In this document: positions 11,828 through 23,817 of the stretch, piece by piece
Layout of the letters: every line of letters starts with the position of its first letter
How positions within the stretch are numbered: position 1 is the stretch's first letter
DNA from: Rhyacophila brunnea
Lineage: Eukaryota; Arthropoda; Insecta; Trichoptera; Rhyacophilidae
Assembly: GCA_022495005.1 (NCBI GenBank)
Contig: JAGYXB010001108.1
Span: 372,001 to 436,000 of the forward strand
Reading direction: 5' to 3'
DNA: 64,000 nt
The notes under the pieces: generated by a model
The model's database searches: none
What the model was told of the DNA's origin: nothing
Seen by the model: the letters and a program-made list of their open reading frames with translations, nothing else
Program-made: the position numbers and the translations under genes

Positions 11828-13657
11828 TCTCTATATATATAAAAATCTCGTGTCACGATGTTTGTGGTCGAACTCCTCCGAAATGGCTCGACCGATTTTT
11901 ATGAATTTTTTTTATGTATATTTGTTAGGTATGAGAATAGGTCAACAAGTATATTTCATACCGCTAGGTGATTAGGGTATCTCTATCCAGAAAAATTTTC
12001 TTTTATTTTTTTGACAATTTTTTTTTTGTATTTTTTTTATTATTTGGTATAAAAATACCTATAACCCCAAATTTTCACCCTCCTACCCATACCCTCCCAT
12101 TTTTTAATCGCGATTTTATTATTTTTGTATGAACAAATTTAACCGTCGTTCGTATTGTAAACAGAACGAAATTATTTATGTTGTTGAATGACAGATGGTG
12201 CTACGTCCGAGAAGAATTCAAGAGAAGCGTCGCGCCATTTTGACATTTCATTCGGTATACCACAACGCAGTGCGTGCAAAATTTTATACGATTTATTTTA
12301 TTTATCTATTTTTATGTGCGTGTATTACAGTGCACAATGCCAGCAAGACGCAAGGGGGGCCATTTGGGCCGTAGAACGAATAAAGCAACAAACATGCAAA
12401 ATAGTAGAGCAGAAAGAACAGACGAACAAATTTAACAAGATAACAAAAACGTGCGTGTAAGCATGTCGCAATTGCGTGCATTTCAATCACAAGAGGCACG
12501 AGTTGAACGTAGTTAACACACGCAGAGCAAATGACCGACAACAACAACAAGTACATCGAACATTTACATCCTCTTCGTTCCTTCGTCTTGCATTCGAGTA
12601 CGAGCCAGATATTGAATATTCCGCTCATCCCAAAGTGCTGATTGGTGCTATGGACAAAGAATGTCTCCATTGTCATGCGCTCAAATTCAAACATGAGTCA
12701 GCCGGGATGTGTTGCGCATCAGGAAAAGTGCAACTACCAGAAATTGAGATACCACCAGAACCATTGAACGGCTTGCTCATCGGCACGGTTCCAGATTCAA
12801 ACCTGTTCCTGAAGTCCATTCGCACATTCAATTCATGCTTCCAAATGACTTCGTTCGGAGCAACAGAAATAGTTCACAATACTGCGGCAAATGGTCAATA
12901 ATTCCATTCTACGTTCAAAATCAAAGGCCAAGTATACCACAAAGTAGGCTCATTGCTGCCAATGCCAAACGAACCACATAATTTTTACAAATCTACTTCA
13001 TGGGCGGGCGGTGAGGACATCAATCATGTGGATGCACGTTGCGGCTACAATAGCCTCAATTCGCCTAATGCCAGGTGCATCGTCGGCGAACTGGACGCCC
13101 TGTTGAATGAGCACAATGAATTATTGAAATTCTTCAAAGCACACATGCACGAATTGCAAAGTGACAATCACGCCATTGTCATCAATCCTGATAAAACACC
13201 AGCTGGAGAGCACGTGCGTCGATTCAATGCGCCTGTTGTTGACGACATTGCTGGAATCATGGTTGGCGACCGCACATCGACGCGAGAAATCGTGATTCGA
13301 AGAAGAAACAATAATCTGGAGTTCATCGCTGACACACACCGTTCATACGACGCTCTCCAATATCCGCTAATTTTCTGGAAGGGACAAGACGGATATTGCA
13401 TAAACATTAAACAACGAGATCCTGTCACAGGTAATTAATTCATTATGAACATCATTACTCATTTTGAATTGAGAAAATGAATGGTTGATGTTTTTTTTGT
13501 TTTTATCGGCGGTCATCGTCTACAGCGCTCTATTCTTCTTTCTGTCATAGATCCCATCCCCACACACTTTCGATACATTCGTTATTTTTTATTTAACAAC
13601 CAAAATATTCACTAGAAATAATTTATATGGCAGAACAACGTTTGCCGGGTCAGCTAG
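11828..13657 (+). mobile_element. Helitron copy 1, both ends present, N-terminal protein part only
   Basis: The 5' end reads TCTCTATATATATAAAAATC with the downstream word CTCGACCGATTTTTATGAA, familiar from insect Helitrons. The 3' end reads TTTGCCGGGTCAGCTAG. The copy sits exactly between an A (11827) and a T (13658), the Helitron insertion rule, with no target duplication. It is only 1.83 kb. It keeps part of the protein gene (see 12337-13438) and lacks the HUH nuclease and helicase, so it is a non-autonomous deletion derivative. Confidence 0.85.
12337..13438 (+). pseudogene. Helitron protein, N-terminal region, broken
   Basis: Reading begins MPARRKGGHLGRRTNKAT, the usual start of insect Helitron proteins, but stops follow within about 100 codons. 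The frame at 12476-12901 then gives AFEYEPDIEYSAHPKVLIGA and a Cys/His motif (CLHCHALKFKHESAGMCCAS). After a stop the same frame resumes: FKIKGQVYHKVGSLLPMP, a frame slip near FYKSTSW, and VRRFNAPVVDDIAGIMVGDR then HRSYDALQYPLIFWKGQDGY. It ends shortly after, before the HUH Rep domain of full-length proteins would begin. Stops and shifts make it inactive. Confidence 0.85.
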
Positions 13658-14662
13658 TAATGATATAAAATCTCATTGGCTGAAAACCGTTTCGTACCAA
13701 TCAACTGACTCCTCATGAGCTACTTACCATCCAGACCATTAGACCCAATCAGGCCTCATGCACAGTAAGAAACAAAAAAGAATGTAACTACAAAAGAAAA
13801 GTTGGTTATTAGTTTGAATCAAATGTGTGATTGTGAAACAGCTATGTGATGTATATCAGCTAATAATACAATAATAAATGTTCAGGATCACTGACCACTG
13901 CCTTGGGAAATACATTAAAAAATAAGTTCAAAACAATATTTTTAAGAGAATAAAAGTTATCACGTATTTTGGGTTCATTGTTGGGTGGACACGCGTTATC
14001 AACCGTCAGGAAACAAGAAGTCTATGTCAATTGGATCCATAAATATTAATTAACAGGTCAGCAGTGATTGAGAAGTACTGAGGGCCCTTGTACACTGCAG
14101 GAAGGTCACGCACTCCACAGAGCGCAAACAAAGGAAATATGATATTGTTTCACCTATGGCATTAACAATGTTTCCCTGCTCTAAATTCCAGTTGATCTCT
14201 ATTCTGTATGCCAGAATTTTAAGGATTTTCATTTCATTGGATTTCCCATATCTAGAGGCCTTGCACTTGCTAGGACCGGTCCTGATACCGCCTAATACCA
14301 CAATACCTAGGTCGACCAATAAACGGCCCATAGTGTCTGTGAATGGTCAGAAAATGTGTATGCGTTAAACCTACATGAATTAAGCTAAAAGACTATCCTG
14401 TATGGTAAATTAATGGTTATAGTCATGACTTAGTGCAACATTATCGCTGTTAAAGTATAGTGAAATTGAGTTTGCCGGTTCTGTACCTAAGTTCTGATTC
14501 TTGATGTTCCTTCAATATCATTGGAAGCATTCCACTTTTTGAATGTGTTATTGGCACAACACTGCTAACACTACTTTGTTTAGTTCCTTTTTTAACACTA
14601 TATTAATTCATCCAAGTATGCAGTTTCCACCTAGATTTGAAATAACGGGAGATGTCTAATAA
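13658..14662. other. Gene-free stretch
   Basis: The span 14050-14368 is open on both strands for over 200 bases, but neither translation resembles a known family and no splice signals frame it. Nothing else stands out. Confidence 0.35.
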
Positions 14663-14800
14663 GGCCCCTTACGACTGGTCTCCGGCAACCGGAAAGTATA
14701 CCTGGTTGTCGCAACCATGTCCATAAATGCTGATTTCCTTTCCTATGCCCCGTGGTTGCTGTTTACTTGGTTGCCGGAGACTGGTCGACAGTGCTTAAGG
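14663..14800. mobile_element. Short degenerate inverted-repeat element
   Basis: The left arm contains GACTGGTCTCCGGCAACC and the right arm GGTTGCCGGAGACTGGTC, so GTCTCCGGCAACC is exactly inverted. CCCTTA words lie outside each arm. TAA precedes the left end, but the right flank is not a clean TAA. It resembles a decayed PIF/Harbinger-type MITE. Confidence 0.55.
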
Positions 14801-16252
14801 GTACGTACATGTCATTTTTATGCATGCTTTGGTTTTTTTACAATGTGGAACATAAAAATAAAATAAAGAGTTATAATGATAACTTCTCTTATTTATTAAC
14901 ATAAGATATTATTATGTAATACTACAATACATAATGTATGTATGTATTTTTAAATTCTTTGTATTTATACAATTGTACAATATACTAACAAAATACTATA
15001 AAATCATGAAAAAATTAGGACAAAATATATTTATTCACAAATCATCAGATGTGTCCCTGCAACTACAATCATTACAATTACCTTTTAAAAGATACTTACC
15101 TATAAACAATTTGGACAATTTCTAGTAATACAATGAAATGTATACAAACATATCCTTTGTGCATGAGACATGATTTATAAAATATAGTATAAAAGTGGTA
15201 AGTAATCCATTAAAAAAAAAGAAGTTGATTACATTAAAATTAATGCATCCATATCATCATTTAGGTACAAATAAACATTTTCAGCCACCAAGCGAAGTGA
15301 CGAATTTGGGAGTTTTATGTTAAAAATATTCTAAAACAAAAACAGTTGAAAGATGTCAGTAACCGGACCGGGGTGGGGTGATTAAATATTAAACACTAAA
15401 TTTTACTTTAAATTATAACATAACTATTCTAAAATTTCTCTTCGACTGTAATATCATGAGTTCAGTAAAACTCAATTTTGATTTTAATTTTTACCTAGAG
15501 CAGTGGACAATAGTTTGCCATCGCTACTCTAGGGCCTTTTGCGCAAAGGCCTTTCCGTAGATATCAATTAATAATGCCACCCATCCGTGCGACTCATGCG
15601 GGAGTGTTTTACAAAAGATTTGATGGTTGTAGACCTGTTAACCGAGCGAGACAAAATATATCGTGCCAATGAAGCAATTCTATCGAATAAGACGGCATAT
15701 TTCGTTAAGGTGTTTCTAAAGTTACATCCAATCATCAGGTGGGATGAGTCACCGCATATTTTTGTTTTTCATTACATTTAAGCGTTGAACTGCAAGATTC
15801 ATCATGTTTTTGTTGTATATTAGTGGTTTTCCAGAGTCGCTTAGAGTTTTGTATAGAGTAGAAACATACACATTCATATTTATAAAGAATTCACGTTTCT
15901 AGATTTTTTTCAAAATTCAAATGTTCTTTGCAAAGGATAGAGAAAAATTCGACCAACCACATTTTCTTCTAAAGGTAGTTGAAAAAGTTTGCGGGAAAAT
16001 ATCCAACTTCTAATATTACATAATATATTCTTTTTAGCACTACAACAGGCCATGAGACCCAATGATAGTAAAGTGTAATGAAGTGAAACACTCAAACACC
16101 CAGCCTTTATGAAAATCACATAAATTATATTGTTTGAATATAGAGTCCCGGATGAAAGGCCAGCGCCTCACGCACTAGACTATGAGGGCTAATGACATCA
16201 TGCATCACGGCAAATTATGCCATAAAGATTGCAAAGTGCCATGTATGCTTAT
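14801..16252. other. Gene-free stretch with small repeat traces
   Basis: A short perfect hairpin, GGCCTTTTGCGCAAAGGCC, lies near 15535. Near 16160, the minus strand has a tRNA-Glu-like stretch (GTCTAGTGCGTGAGG and CCTTTCATCC), probably a SINE head. A 64-codon frame at 15587-15781 has no recognisable content. Confidence 0.3.
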
Positions 16253-16258
16253 TTTATT
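16253..16258 (-). terminator. Poly(A) signal AATAAA for the zinc-finger gene
   Basis: The minus strand reads AATAAA about 130 bases beyond the TGA stop at 16385. Distance and strand fit, but such words are common in AT-rich DNA. Confidence 0.35.
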
Positions 16259-16384
16259 TTTTATTTTAGATCACCTGATGGCAATACGATGACATATCAC
16301 GCAATCCTATAGAAATAATTCTCCGTTGAATACACACATTTTTAAAAATAAGAAAAATAATATTCTCGGTTAAGAGGTTAACTG

Positions 16385-18809
16385 TCATTCATGATCCGAG
16401 TTCGACCAATCGGGTGGAGCAGCCGGATCATCCGACCGAAAGTGTACCGTTTTAACGTGTCTCTTGAGTGCCTCCATACTCTTGAAAGTCTTATCACACA
16501 TGTGACATTTGAAGGGCTTTTCATCGGTGTGGATGTAGACGTGTTTCTTCATGTTAGCGAGCGTGAGGCACGTGTACTTGCAGACTCCGCAACTGAAACT
16601 TAGATGGCGCTCGTGGGTGAGTTTATGTGTGCGGAATGAACTCGGCCGATTGGTTTGAAAGCCGCATATCTCGCAAGTTAAAGTATTTTCTTTCGAGTGG
16701 TGTTCAGATTTATGTTTTCGCAGCTCCGTTTTATCAACACCGGAAAAATCACAGATATCGCAGGACAATTTTTTATGATTTTTTTTGTGCACGAGAGAAT
16801 GTCTGTTGAGGCGCCGTTCCGAGTCGAATGAGAGGCCGCACTTTAGGCATGCAAAGTCTTGGATTCCGTGAATCTTTTTGTGTTCATCCAGCGCTGATTT
16901 TTGTTTGCTAGAGTAGGAGCAGTGGTCACACGAGTAAGGTTTCTCTGAAGAGTGGCTCCGTTTATGCCTTTCCAGCTGGGCGGCGTCTGTGCATTGGTGG
17001 CCGCATAAATCGCAGACAAATTCTTTATTGGCGTTCTCTTCCGTTTCGCCGTCCGATTCTGATGCTTCCACTTTGATTTTTTTCTTGAATGTTTTAGCCT
17101 TGACTGACTTCATCGATTTCTTTTTGGGAGATTTTAATTTGTGTTTCTTTGCCTTTTTTATAGTCTTCAGCTGAGCGAGAGATTTGCTCTTTTCTGAAAG
17201 TTAAGGACGGAGCCTTTTAATTTTTGGGAAACATACTTAATACATTTTCCAAACAAATATAATATAGGAGTATATCTTAAAAATTCATTAGATTTAATTG
17301 AATAAAAAAACTAGGAATAGAGGGTCGCCACAAGATGTGATAATAATATATTGCAGGCAATTCATACAAACTCCAGAATTTTTTTTTTTTTATAGGTATA
17401 TTCAGCATAACCAATGAAGAATCAAATTATGAAAGGTTTAATTAGAATGACAAAGTCACTTCCTATATTCTAACTCTAAGATCAACTTTTTACTGTTTTT
17501 GTTTAAATTTATGTTTTCGTAGCAAATGATAATTTTATTGCTGGGATTTAAATGAATGTAATAACTAAGATTTATGGTTTTTTTTAAATATGAAAATGTT
17601 ACAATAAAAATGGGAAAGTTTACTGAATAGATTGATTTTTAAACTCATCAATCAAAAGTATCGTTCATTGCTAATCTAACATTATTTGACAAAATATATT
17701 GGCCTTAATATTGAAACATTAAATTGATAATATGGTCGGAACCGGATTTGTGATTGTATTATCTATGCTTTATTTATATGTAATAAAATGACTATGGACT
17801 TGTTTATGTTTTCTTGTCATGGAGTCCAAATGACATCATTTCACCGATACTCATAAAATGAATAGCCTTCACTGACATTTTTGTCGAATGGAGACATGGA
17901 TGGGAAGTTGTTTGTTATCTATAGTTTTACAGTACAACTTACCAAAAATAGTATAATTAGGCACGTTTCCACAATATTTAAAAAACTTCTATGTATTAAC
18001 AGCTGTTTTGAAATATCCTTCTGATCTAACGTAATCTGTCCTGATCTCATTAGGTATCACATTGTGTGAATTCCAGTGCTAAATAATATATACTGAGGTA
18101 AAGTACTATAATATATATTATATATGTTGTGTTTAATTTCAATTAATAAAAAGTACAATCATAGCTCACTTAATTTAATGTCTAAACATCAAAGACATTG
18201 ATCTCCTAATCACCTAATATGTAGTTATGGTGATTTATTGTAATAGATTGTTCTCATGTGTAATAGAATAGGGTAACATTGCACTTAATGAGTTTTACCT
18301 CTGATGTGGAGATATACCTGATGAAAATAATAATATAAAAATGTGAACTCACGATGTTTAGATTTTTTATCATTCTTCGTAGGCGCTGTGATGTTGTGCA
18401 TAGTTTTAAGGTGACGATGTAAATAGCCCAGTTGTTTAAAGGTTTTAGAGCAGCTCGGGCAAGGATGCGTGTTTAATTCTAACCGGGGTTCTCTTTCCAC
18501 GATAAAATCATCCAGACTATCCTCGGAATGAAACTCCTCTTGTTTTATTTTATCTACCAGATCAGTCACGGTAGGGTTTTCGTGGGATATAGATTCACTC
18601 AGATTGAAAATTTTATGTAAATCTTCAATCTGGGTCTCGCCTTCTACTTTGAGAGGGTCTGCGTTTATTACAATTTTAGTGTTAGCCAATCCGTGATATG
18701 CGTTGAATAATTCATCTTCCTGTTTTACTACAGATTCCTTTGGAGGATCCTCTACACTGCCTCGGCGTGATTCTGTCGTTACTTCCATTGCAAGGGTCAG
18801 GTCTGCCAT
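16385..18809 (-). CDS. C2H2 zinc-finger protein, eight fingers, two coding exons
   Basis: Exons are complement(18353..18809) and complement(16385..17193), about 421 residues. Exon 1 ends AAACATC before a GTGAGT donor; exon 2 follows a CTTAACTTTCAG acceptor. The phase-1 junction makes Gln and keeps the frame (KKSKHQ-KSKSLAQLK). The N-terminal 120 residues are acidic with no ZAD motif seen; finger 1 is CPSCSKTF...HRHLKTMH. A Lys/Ser-rich basic linker encoded by exon 2 (possible nuclear targeting) precedes seven more fingers: CDLCGHQC, CDHCSYSS, CLKCGLSF, CDICDFSG, CEICGFQT, CGVCKYTC, CHMCDKTF. Linkers like DEKPFKC and SEKPYSC are of the DNA-binding type. The chosen start is MADLTLAM with AAAT before the ATG. 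It lies 18 bases inside an exon whose acceptor is at 18828-18830, so an upstream exon, probably 5' untranslated, exists. Likely a nuclear transcription factor; its targets cannot be told. Confidence 0.88.
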
Positions 18810-18827
18810 ATTTGAATCGCAGTAATC

Positions 18828-21035
18828 CTGTAACATTTAGAAAGTGATAACATAAATATTTTAAACTGAAAATGAATATGATCCGGGATTTATTCACAAC
18901 ACCGCCTGTACATGTTATCCAGTGACTGATTCTATATTTTAAGATCAAGTAAGAAGCACCCGTATTATCTGAACGGTTTAAACAATGAAATACTTCATTT
19001 GAGTCACCGTAAATGTATATTTCAACAAGCTATAGGTACCTACTATGATAATGAACCTAGAATTTACATAATTATATTTTTAAATAATAGGTGCTCGTGC
19101 TGTTTATAAAAAAAAATTATATCCTAATATGCTTAAAAGATTGTCATAATACTCTCTCTTTAAAAGAAGGGCCCCCTTAGAAATATTATTGCCGAATGTA
19201 GATCTGCAGCCATATCTATATCTGGAGCAATAATTAGAAAGCAAACTATGGTTAAAATAATGGCTAAAATATTGCAAAATATTCTAATGCATGGTAGTCG
19301 CCGATCGGTATTAAAAAAATCAGTAAAGCTATAGTACTTTGAATCGTTTTTGTGATGAAGGTGTTGTTGTGAGACCAAAAACTAAATCGAAACCTACCAC
19401 AGCCTACTGAAAAACAACCCAAAACCTAACACGAGCTTTTGGGTCATAGTAGGTTGTGTTTGGTTTTGTGTTTGGTCACAAAACACCTTAACCTCAATGA
19501 CGACATGAAGTATTATAAAATTAGAAAAAATCACAGGAAAAAGTATCGATGAAAGTGTCGATGCCTAATAGTGCCTGTACACGTGCATGGATTAACTTGC
19601 ACCAATAGTGTGTATTTTAAACTATCTCGATAATAACTGTTTACACGTAAAAGTGCTGACTTTCTCATCAATCTCATTCTTCAAGTTGTCATTTTTTTAT
19701 GGTACTATGTAAGTCATAAAAATCGGTTAACCTCAAAATGGGTCTGTGTGTAGATGGTTTTTTTCTTACAGGCTTGCCACTATCGTTCCACTGCATAGGC
19801 GCAGATATCGAGCAAATCCAAACTGTCTCGTTAAAATTCAGAAGCTTCCGAACTTCATTGATTCATGAATGCATTCTTGCAACTTGCAAGATAATACATG
19901 TTTACACGTGAATTTTTTCATTATGGCCCGCGATAATTCGTACTTGTCAGCAGTAAATCCGTGCAAATATAAGTTTCAAAGTATCAATTGAAAAGTATTG
20001 ATATCATTTTGACGTTCCTAACCACTTTTTAAATGATTATTGCATAGGCAGTAGTGAGTAGACCAATTAATAGTACATATATATAATATTATGTTTGTTG
20101 GATTTGCTTCTGTCATTGATATGTCGAATCATATTTATATTGGTAGGTACCTAATGAAATAGGTACTTACCTAACATTTTCAATTATATTATTAAATAAT
20201 GTGATACTTGAATGCAATGGCATAAATTTGTAGAATTGTCTTACTGTAAATAAGTGCCGCAAACAATTGACCAAAGTGACCATTGGTAATTACTTTGAAT
20301 TGTTTTGATGCCAATAATCATGTTAAAACTACGAGCCAAAAGCGAATTCCTCTACAGAATGAAGGCGAGATGTACGTCTCCACATTATTGTTATGACAAT
20401 ATCATTAGAAATAGTAACTGTAAAATAACTAGCTAAAAAATAATAAGTACCTACCTACTTACTATGTTTGCAGTAGAAAAGCAACACAAACCCAATCAGT
20501 ACGGTGTATTTACAAATATTATTTACTTCCTTTTTAAATAATAAACCAAACGGTTATTTCAGTATTTATTTACAGTAGATACAGTATAGATACTTTCATG
20601 GTAATCGGTAATACCTACTATTGTCGCGTTCACTGAATTCTAGCTAGGCGTGTAAAGTTTGTCGGTGAATCGTTTAAACCACATTGCAAATGAATATAAA
20701 CTGCCTGTTATAAAAGAGATATAAAGATTTTCAAAAACTACCAAAAGATATGCGGTATGTCGGTATTTTTGTTAATAGGTACGCTGTTTGTTATAATTAA
20801 GGAAACTTCCATATAACAATTGAACTGACGTCTGACATTTCTGACCATCTGACAGTACACAAAATACATTTATAATTAAGTTGCCGTGCTACAAAAAAAA
20901 ATATCGGAAAAATAAATTCCAGTATCCACAATAAATTAAAAGAAAATAAAGGTTGGCATCAAAGCACTGTCCAATCTTTTGAATCAATCTGGTTGAAATA
21001 ATGTACCTACCATAATAATATTATGACCGAAAGTA
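18828..21035. other. Upstream of the zinc-finger gene, no coding seen
   Basis: This AT-rich stretch should contain the zinc-finger gene's first exon and promoter, but I cannot place either. Partial repeats with ACACGTG and TTTACACGTGAA words occur at 19575-19915. Confidence 0.3.
19374..19492. repeat. Imperfect inverted repeat (hairpin)
   Basis: The left arm (TGTGAGACCAAAAACTAAAT, then CGAAACCTACC) is roughly complementary to the right arm (GTAGGTTGTGTTTGGTTTTG, then TGTTTGGTCACA). Arms are about 40 bases with several mismatches and a short loop. It could be a decayed MITE or a foldback transcript source. Confidence 0.4.
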
Positions 21036-21655
21036 AAATTAAAAATTCTTCTTTTGCCATATCCGCCCTATGGACACCACGCGGCGCCTCCAAGAATCCC
21101 TGTCGCTCGCCAGTTTTCTTGCTTCGTTCCAGGTCAAACCAGCATCCCGTAGCTCCGCCGTATACACTCTGTAGATTGTATTTAGCGGCCTTCCAGGACG
21201 CCGGAATCCGGTCGGCTTGAAGAACAGGCAAGCCAGGTTGAGTTCTTTTCTGGCATCCGCAGCACGTGGCCGAGCCAGGTCCAACGTCGCCTCTTCACTT
21301 TCAGCGTGATGAGAGGCTGCTTGGTGCGTTCTCTTATCTCCTCGTTGCTCCTAAAGTCATACCACCGCCAGTGGCGCACCCAGGATTTATTATTGGGGGG
21401 GGGCAAGGAGGAGAATGTAAATTAGTCCCATAGGCTCTTTTCTTCATATTATAAATATTTTTACAATACACGGCGATATATTTGTACAGTTTCTCCTAGT
21501 TTTTATTAAATTGGAGGCATAGTGGCGGCAACCGTTGAGCGTGTCACCAGCGACTGGCGGATTGGAAGTGAACAGCGACCATACTGGACATGTGTACCTA
21601 GTATGCTAAAACATTACTTAAATAATATCGGCTGTGCTACCCACTTGGTCTAGAG

Positions 21656-22340
21656 CAGTGTTTCCCAAAGTGTGGTACGCGTACCCCCTGGGGTACGGGA
21701 AGAGTTTGGTGGGGGTACGCGCTGCACCGGGTTATTGCTACGCCTGGTGCAACAAGCATTAATACAACATCCATGCAAGAAGGTTTATCTCAGGCGGAAG
21801 AAAAGCAATTGTTGGAATTATTAGCTTCAGACGGATTCTTGCAAAATAACTATAAGGAGTGTACTTAAACATCATTTAGGTTGCAAATGCAACATGTGTA
21901 TCCAGTTTTAGCAGAGAAATTCCTGAAATACATCTTGCCTTTTCCAACTTCATATTTATGTGAAGTTGATTTTTCAGCATTTTGTAGACATTAAGTCAAA
22001 AAAAGGAACAGCCTTTTGGGTGTGGAACCGTATCTCAGATTAAAATTAATAACCAGGGAACCAAATTATGATGATCTGTCGTTGCAACATAAATTATTTC
22101 ATCCTTCTCATGGTTTATAATTAATGTTATTTTTTATAATATAACTTTTATTTATATTTTATTATGAATGAATTTTATTTTTCGTTTATTATTATTTTGT
22201 TTATGTACTACAAAAGGAATATATAAATATATTTTGATTGTTATTAAAGTACTTATATGCATTTTTCTTTGACGAGGAGTACTCAGTGTTACGAAAATTA
22301 TAGAAGGGGTACACAGATGTCGAAAGTTTGGGGAAGACTG
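21656..22340 (+). mobile_element. Nested hAT element with relic ZBED5/FAM200-like transposase end
   Basis: It starts CAGTGTTTCCCAAAGTGTGG and ends, read inverted, CAGTCTTCCCCAAACTTTCG. GTCTAGAG flanks both sides (21648-21655, 22341-22348), a perfect 8-bp duplication. Within it, about 21925-22120 translates to FLKYILPFPTSYLCEVDFSA, then a stop, then LKLITREPNYDDLSLQHKLF, the C-terminal dimerisation region of ZBED5/FAM200-type hAT transposases. GGGGTACGCG words at the edge are subterminal repeats. It is a deleted, dead copy. Confidence 0.85.
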
Positions 22341-22606
22341 GTCTAGAGAGCTACAATATTTATTCCGAATTCCACCGAAAAAAATGTTCTTTTAATTTAC
22401 ACCACCACCGTAGTGGGTGTAGTCGATCTTTTCGCCGAATGTTTATCGCAGATTTTTGGTTTTTTAATATTGAGGTTCCAACATATTAATTGAAAATGGA
22501 CGAAAAAAGTATTATTGCATTTAAATTATACACAACCTACTCAATACAACATAGCCTAATATCTCGTTTATCGGTCTTTTGCCTATTGCACTCGATGTAC
22601 CTACAC

Positions 22607-23817
22607 CATGGCCCCCACATCCTGAAACGGGCCCTCAGGCTAGGGCAGTGGTCGGCAAACTGCGGCTCTTTGGCCCCTTGAGTGCGGCTCTGCCACAGAT
22701 GACATGGCTACAAAGAAGAAGCAAAGAACATGGAAGAGGATAACCGTAAAAATGTAATGTTGAATAGACCGAGACTTCGCGTTTATTCAAAACTTAAATA
22801 ACTTACCGACCTGTATTTATGTGTCGGGAAAAATTGGCGCATTCAAATTTAGAGAGATACTACAACTAAAAACTCGTGATTTTGCGCTAAATATTCTGTC
22901 GATGATGCAAGGAAGAAAGCAGCTGAGGAGAAGAGTCAAGAAAAATAAAGTTCTGTATTTAATTAGGTACTGAATAAAATCTCTCAACAACGTTAATATT
23001 GCAAGTTTTGTGGTTAGTAAAAAGATTTCCAAGAGAGGAAATCAAGAGTAAATCGAGAAATCGATTTATTGATGAGAACCTGGAATCGTGCTTAAAATTA
23101 AATCAACAACATACGAACCAGACTTACCCAAACTTTACAAGGAGATGCAAGGCCATTATTCACATTGAGTTTGTCAGTCATTGTCATGATTCAATTTTAT
23201 GGATACCTTACTCACAATTAAATTTTTATTAATAAATAAGATCATTATTACGTATGATTTTCAGTTTTATTCAGTGTACCTACCTATAATTTAATTAGGA
23301 TTTAAAACTTTAACTAAAGTTTATTAAGTAAATTAGCAGTGTACCTACTTACTACCTACGTATATAATTTAAGTTTAAGAAATTTGGCTCTCAAAAGAAA
23401 TCTCAATCGCTGTACTGTTGATATTTGGCTCTATTGACTAATGAGTTTGCCGACCACTGGGCTAGGATATTTGACGGGCCCCCTATCCACCGCTTAGATT
23501 AAAGGCAGTGTGAAACACTACATTAGAGTTTTTCAAATTGTGTTTTAGTTCAAATTGAGGGTACTTATACAGTGAATTATTGGCGATTTTCAATACATCT
23601 ACTATAATAATAGAGCTGTCGAGTATCGACACATAATAATCAAAAAATATATTGGACTATTATATAAATTAAAATGTTCATAGTCAAGAACGACTTTTTT
23701 TACTATTAAAGCTAATTTATGATGTGTGTTTATCTCACTTATCTGGTCAACCCGACACGCCGGCCCCCCACAGCCCGGGCCCCCAGGCTAGAGCCCTGTC
23801 AACCCTCCTCAGCCATG
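22607..23817. mobile_element. CATGG-ended MITE, copy A, split by a hAT
   Basis: Left end CATGGCCCCCACATCCTGAA; right end GTCAACCCTCCTCAGCCATG. Flanks ACCTACAC (22599-22606) and ACCTATAC (23818-23825) agree in seven of eight positions. After removing the insert at 22646-23459 and one duplication, the sequence is colinear with copies at 30078, 30642 and 36007: CCAGGCTAGG, then GGCGGGCCCCCTA-type, GGCAGTGTGA, an AT-rich middle and TGTTTATCTCACTTATCTGG near the right end. Confidence 0.8.
22646..23459. mobile_element. Nested hAT element (innermost)
   Basis: Both ends read CAGTGGTCGGCAAACT inward, and GCGGCTC / TTGGCTC words lie just inside. Flanks GGCTAGGG (22638-22645) and GGCTAGGA (23460-23467) are a near-perfect 8-bp duplication of CATGG-element sequence. 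Similar ends are known from hAT elements in many animals. Short frames inside are not genes. Confidence 0.85.

Noticed and set aside
14050..14368. Frames open on both strands
   Set aside because: Neither strand gives a recognisable protein; overlapping open frames alone are weak evidence.
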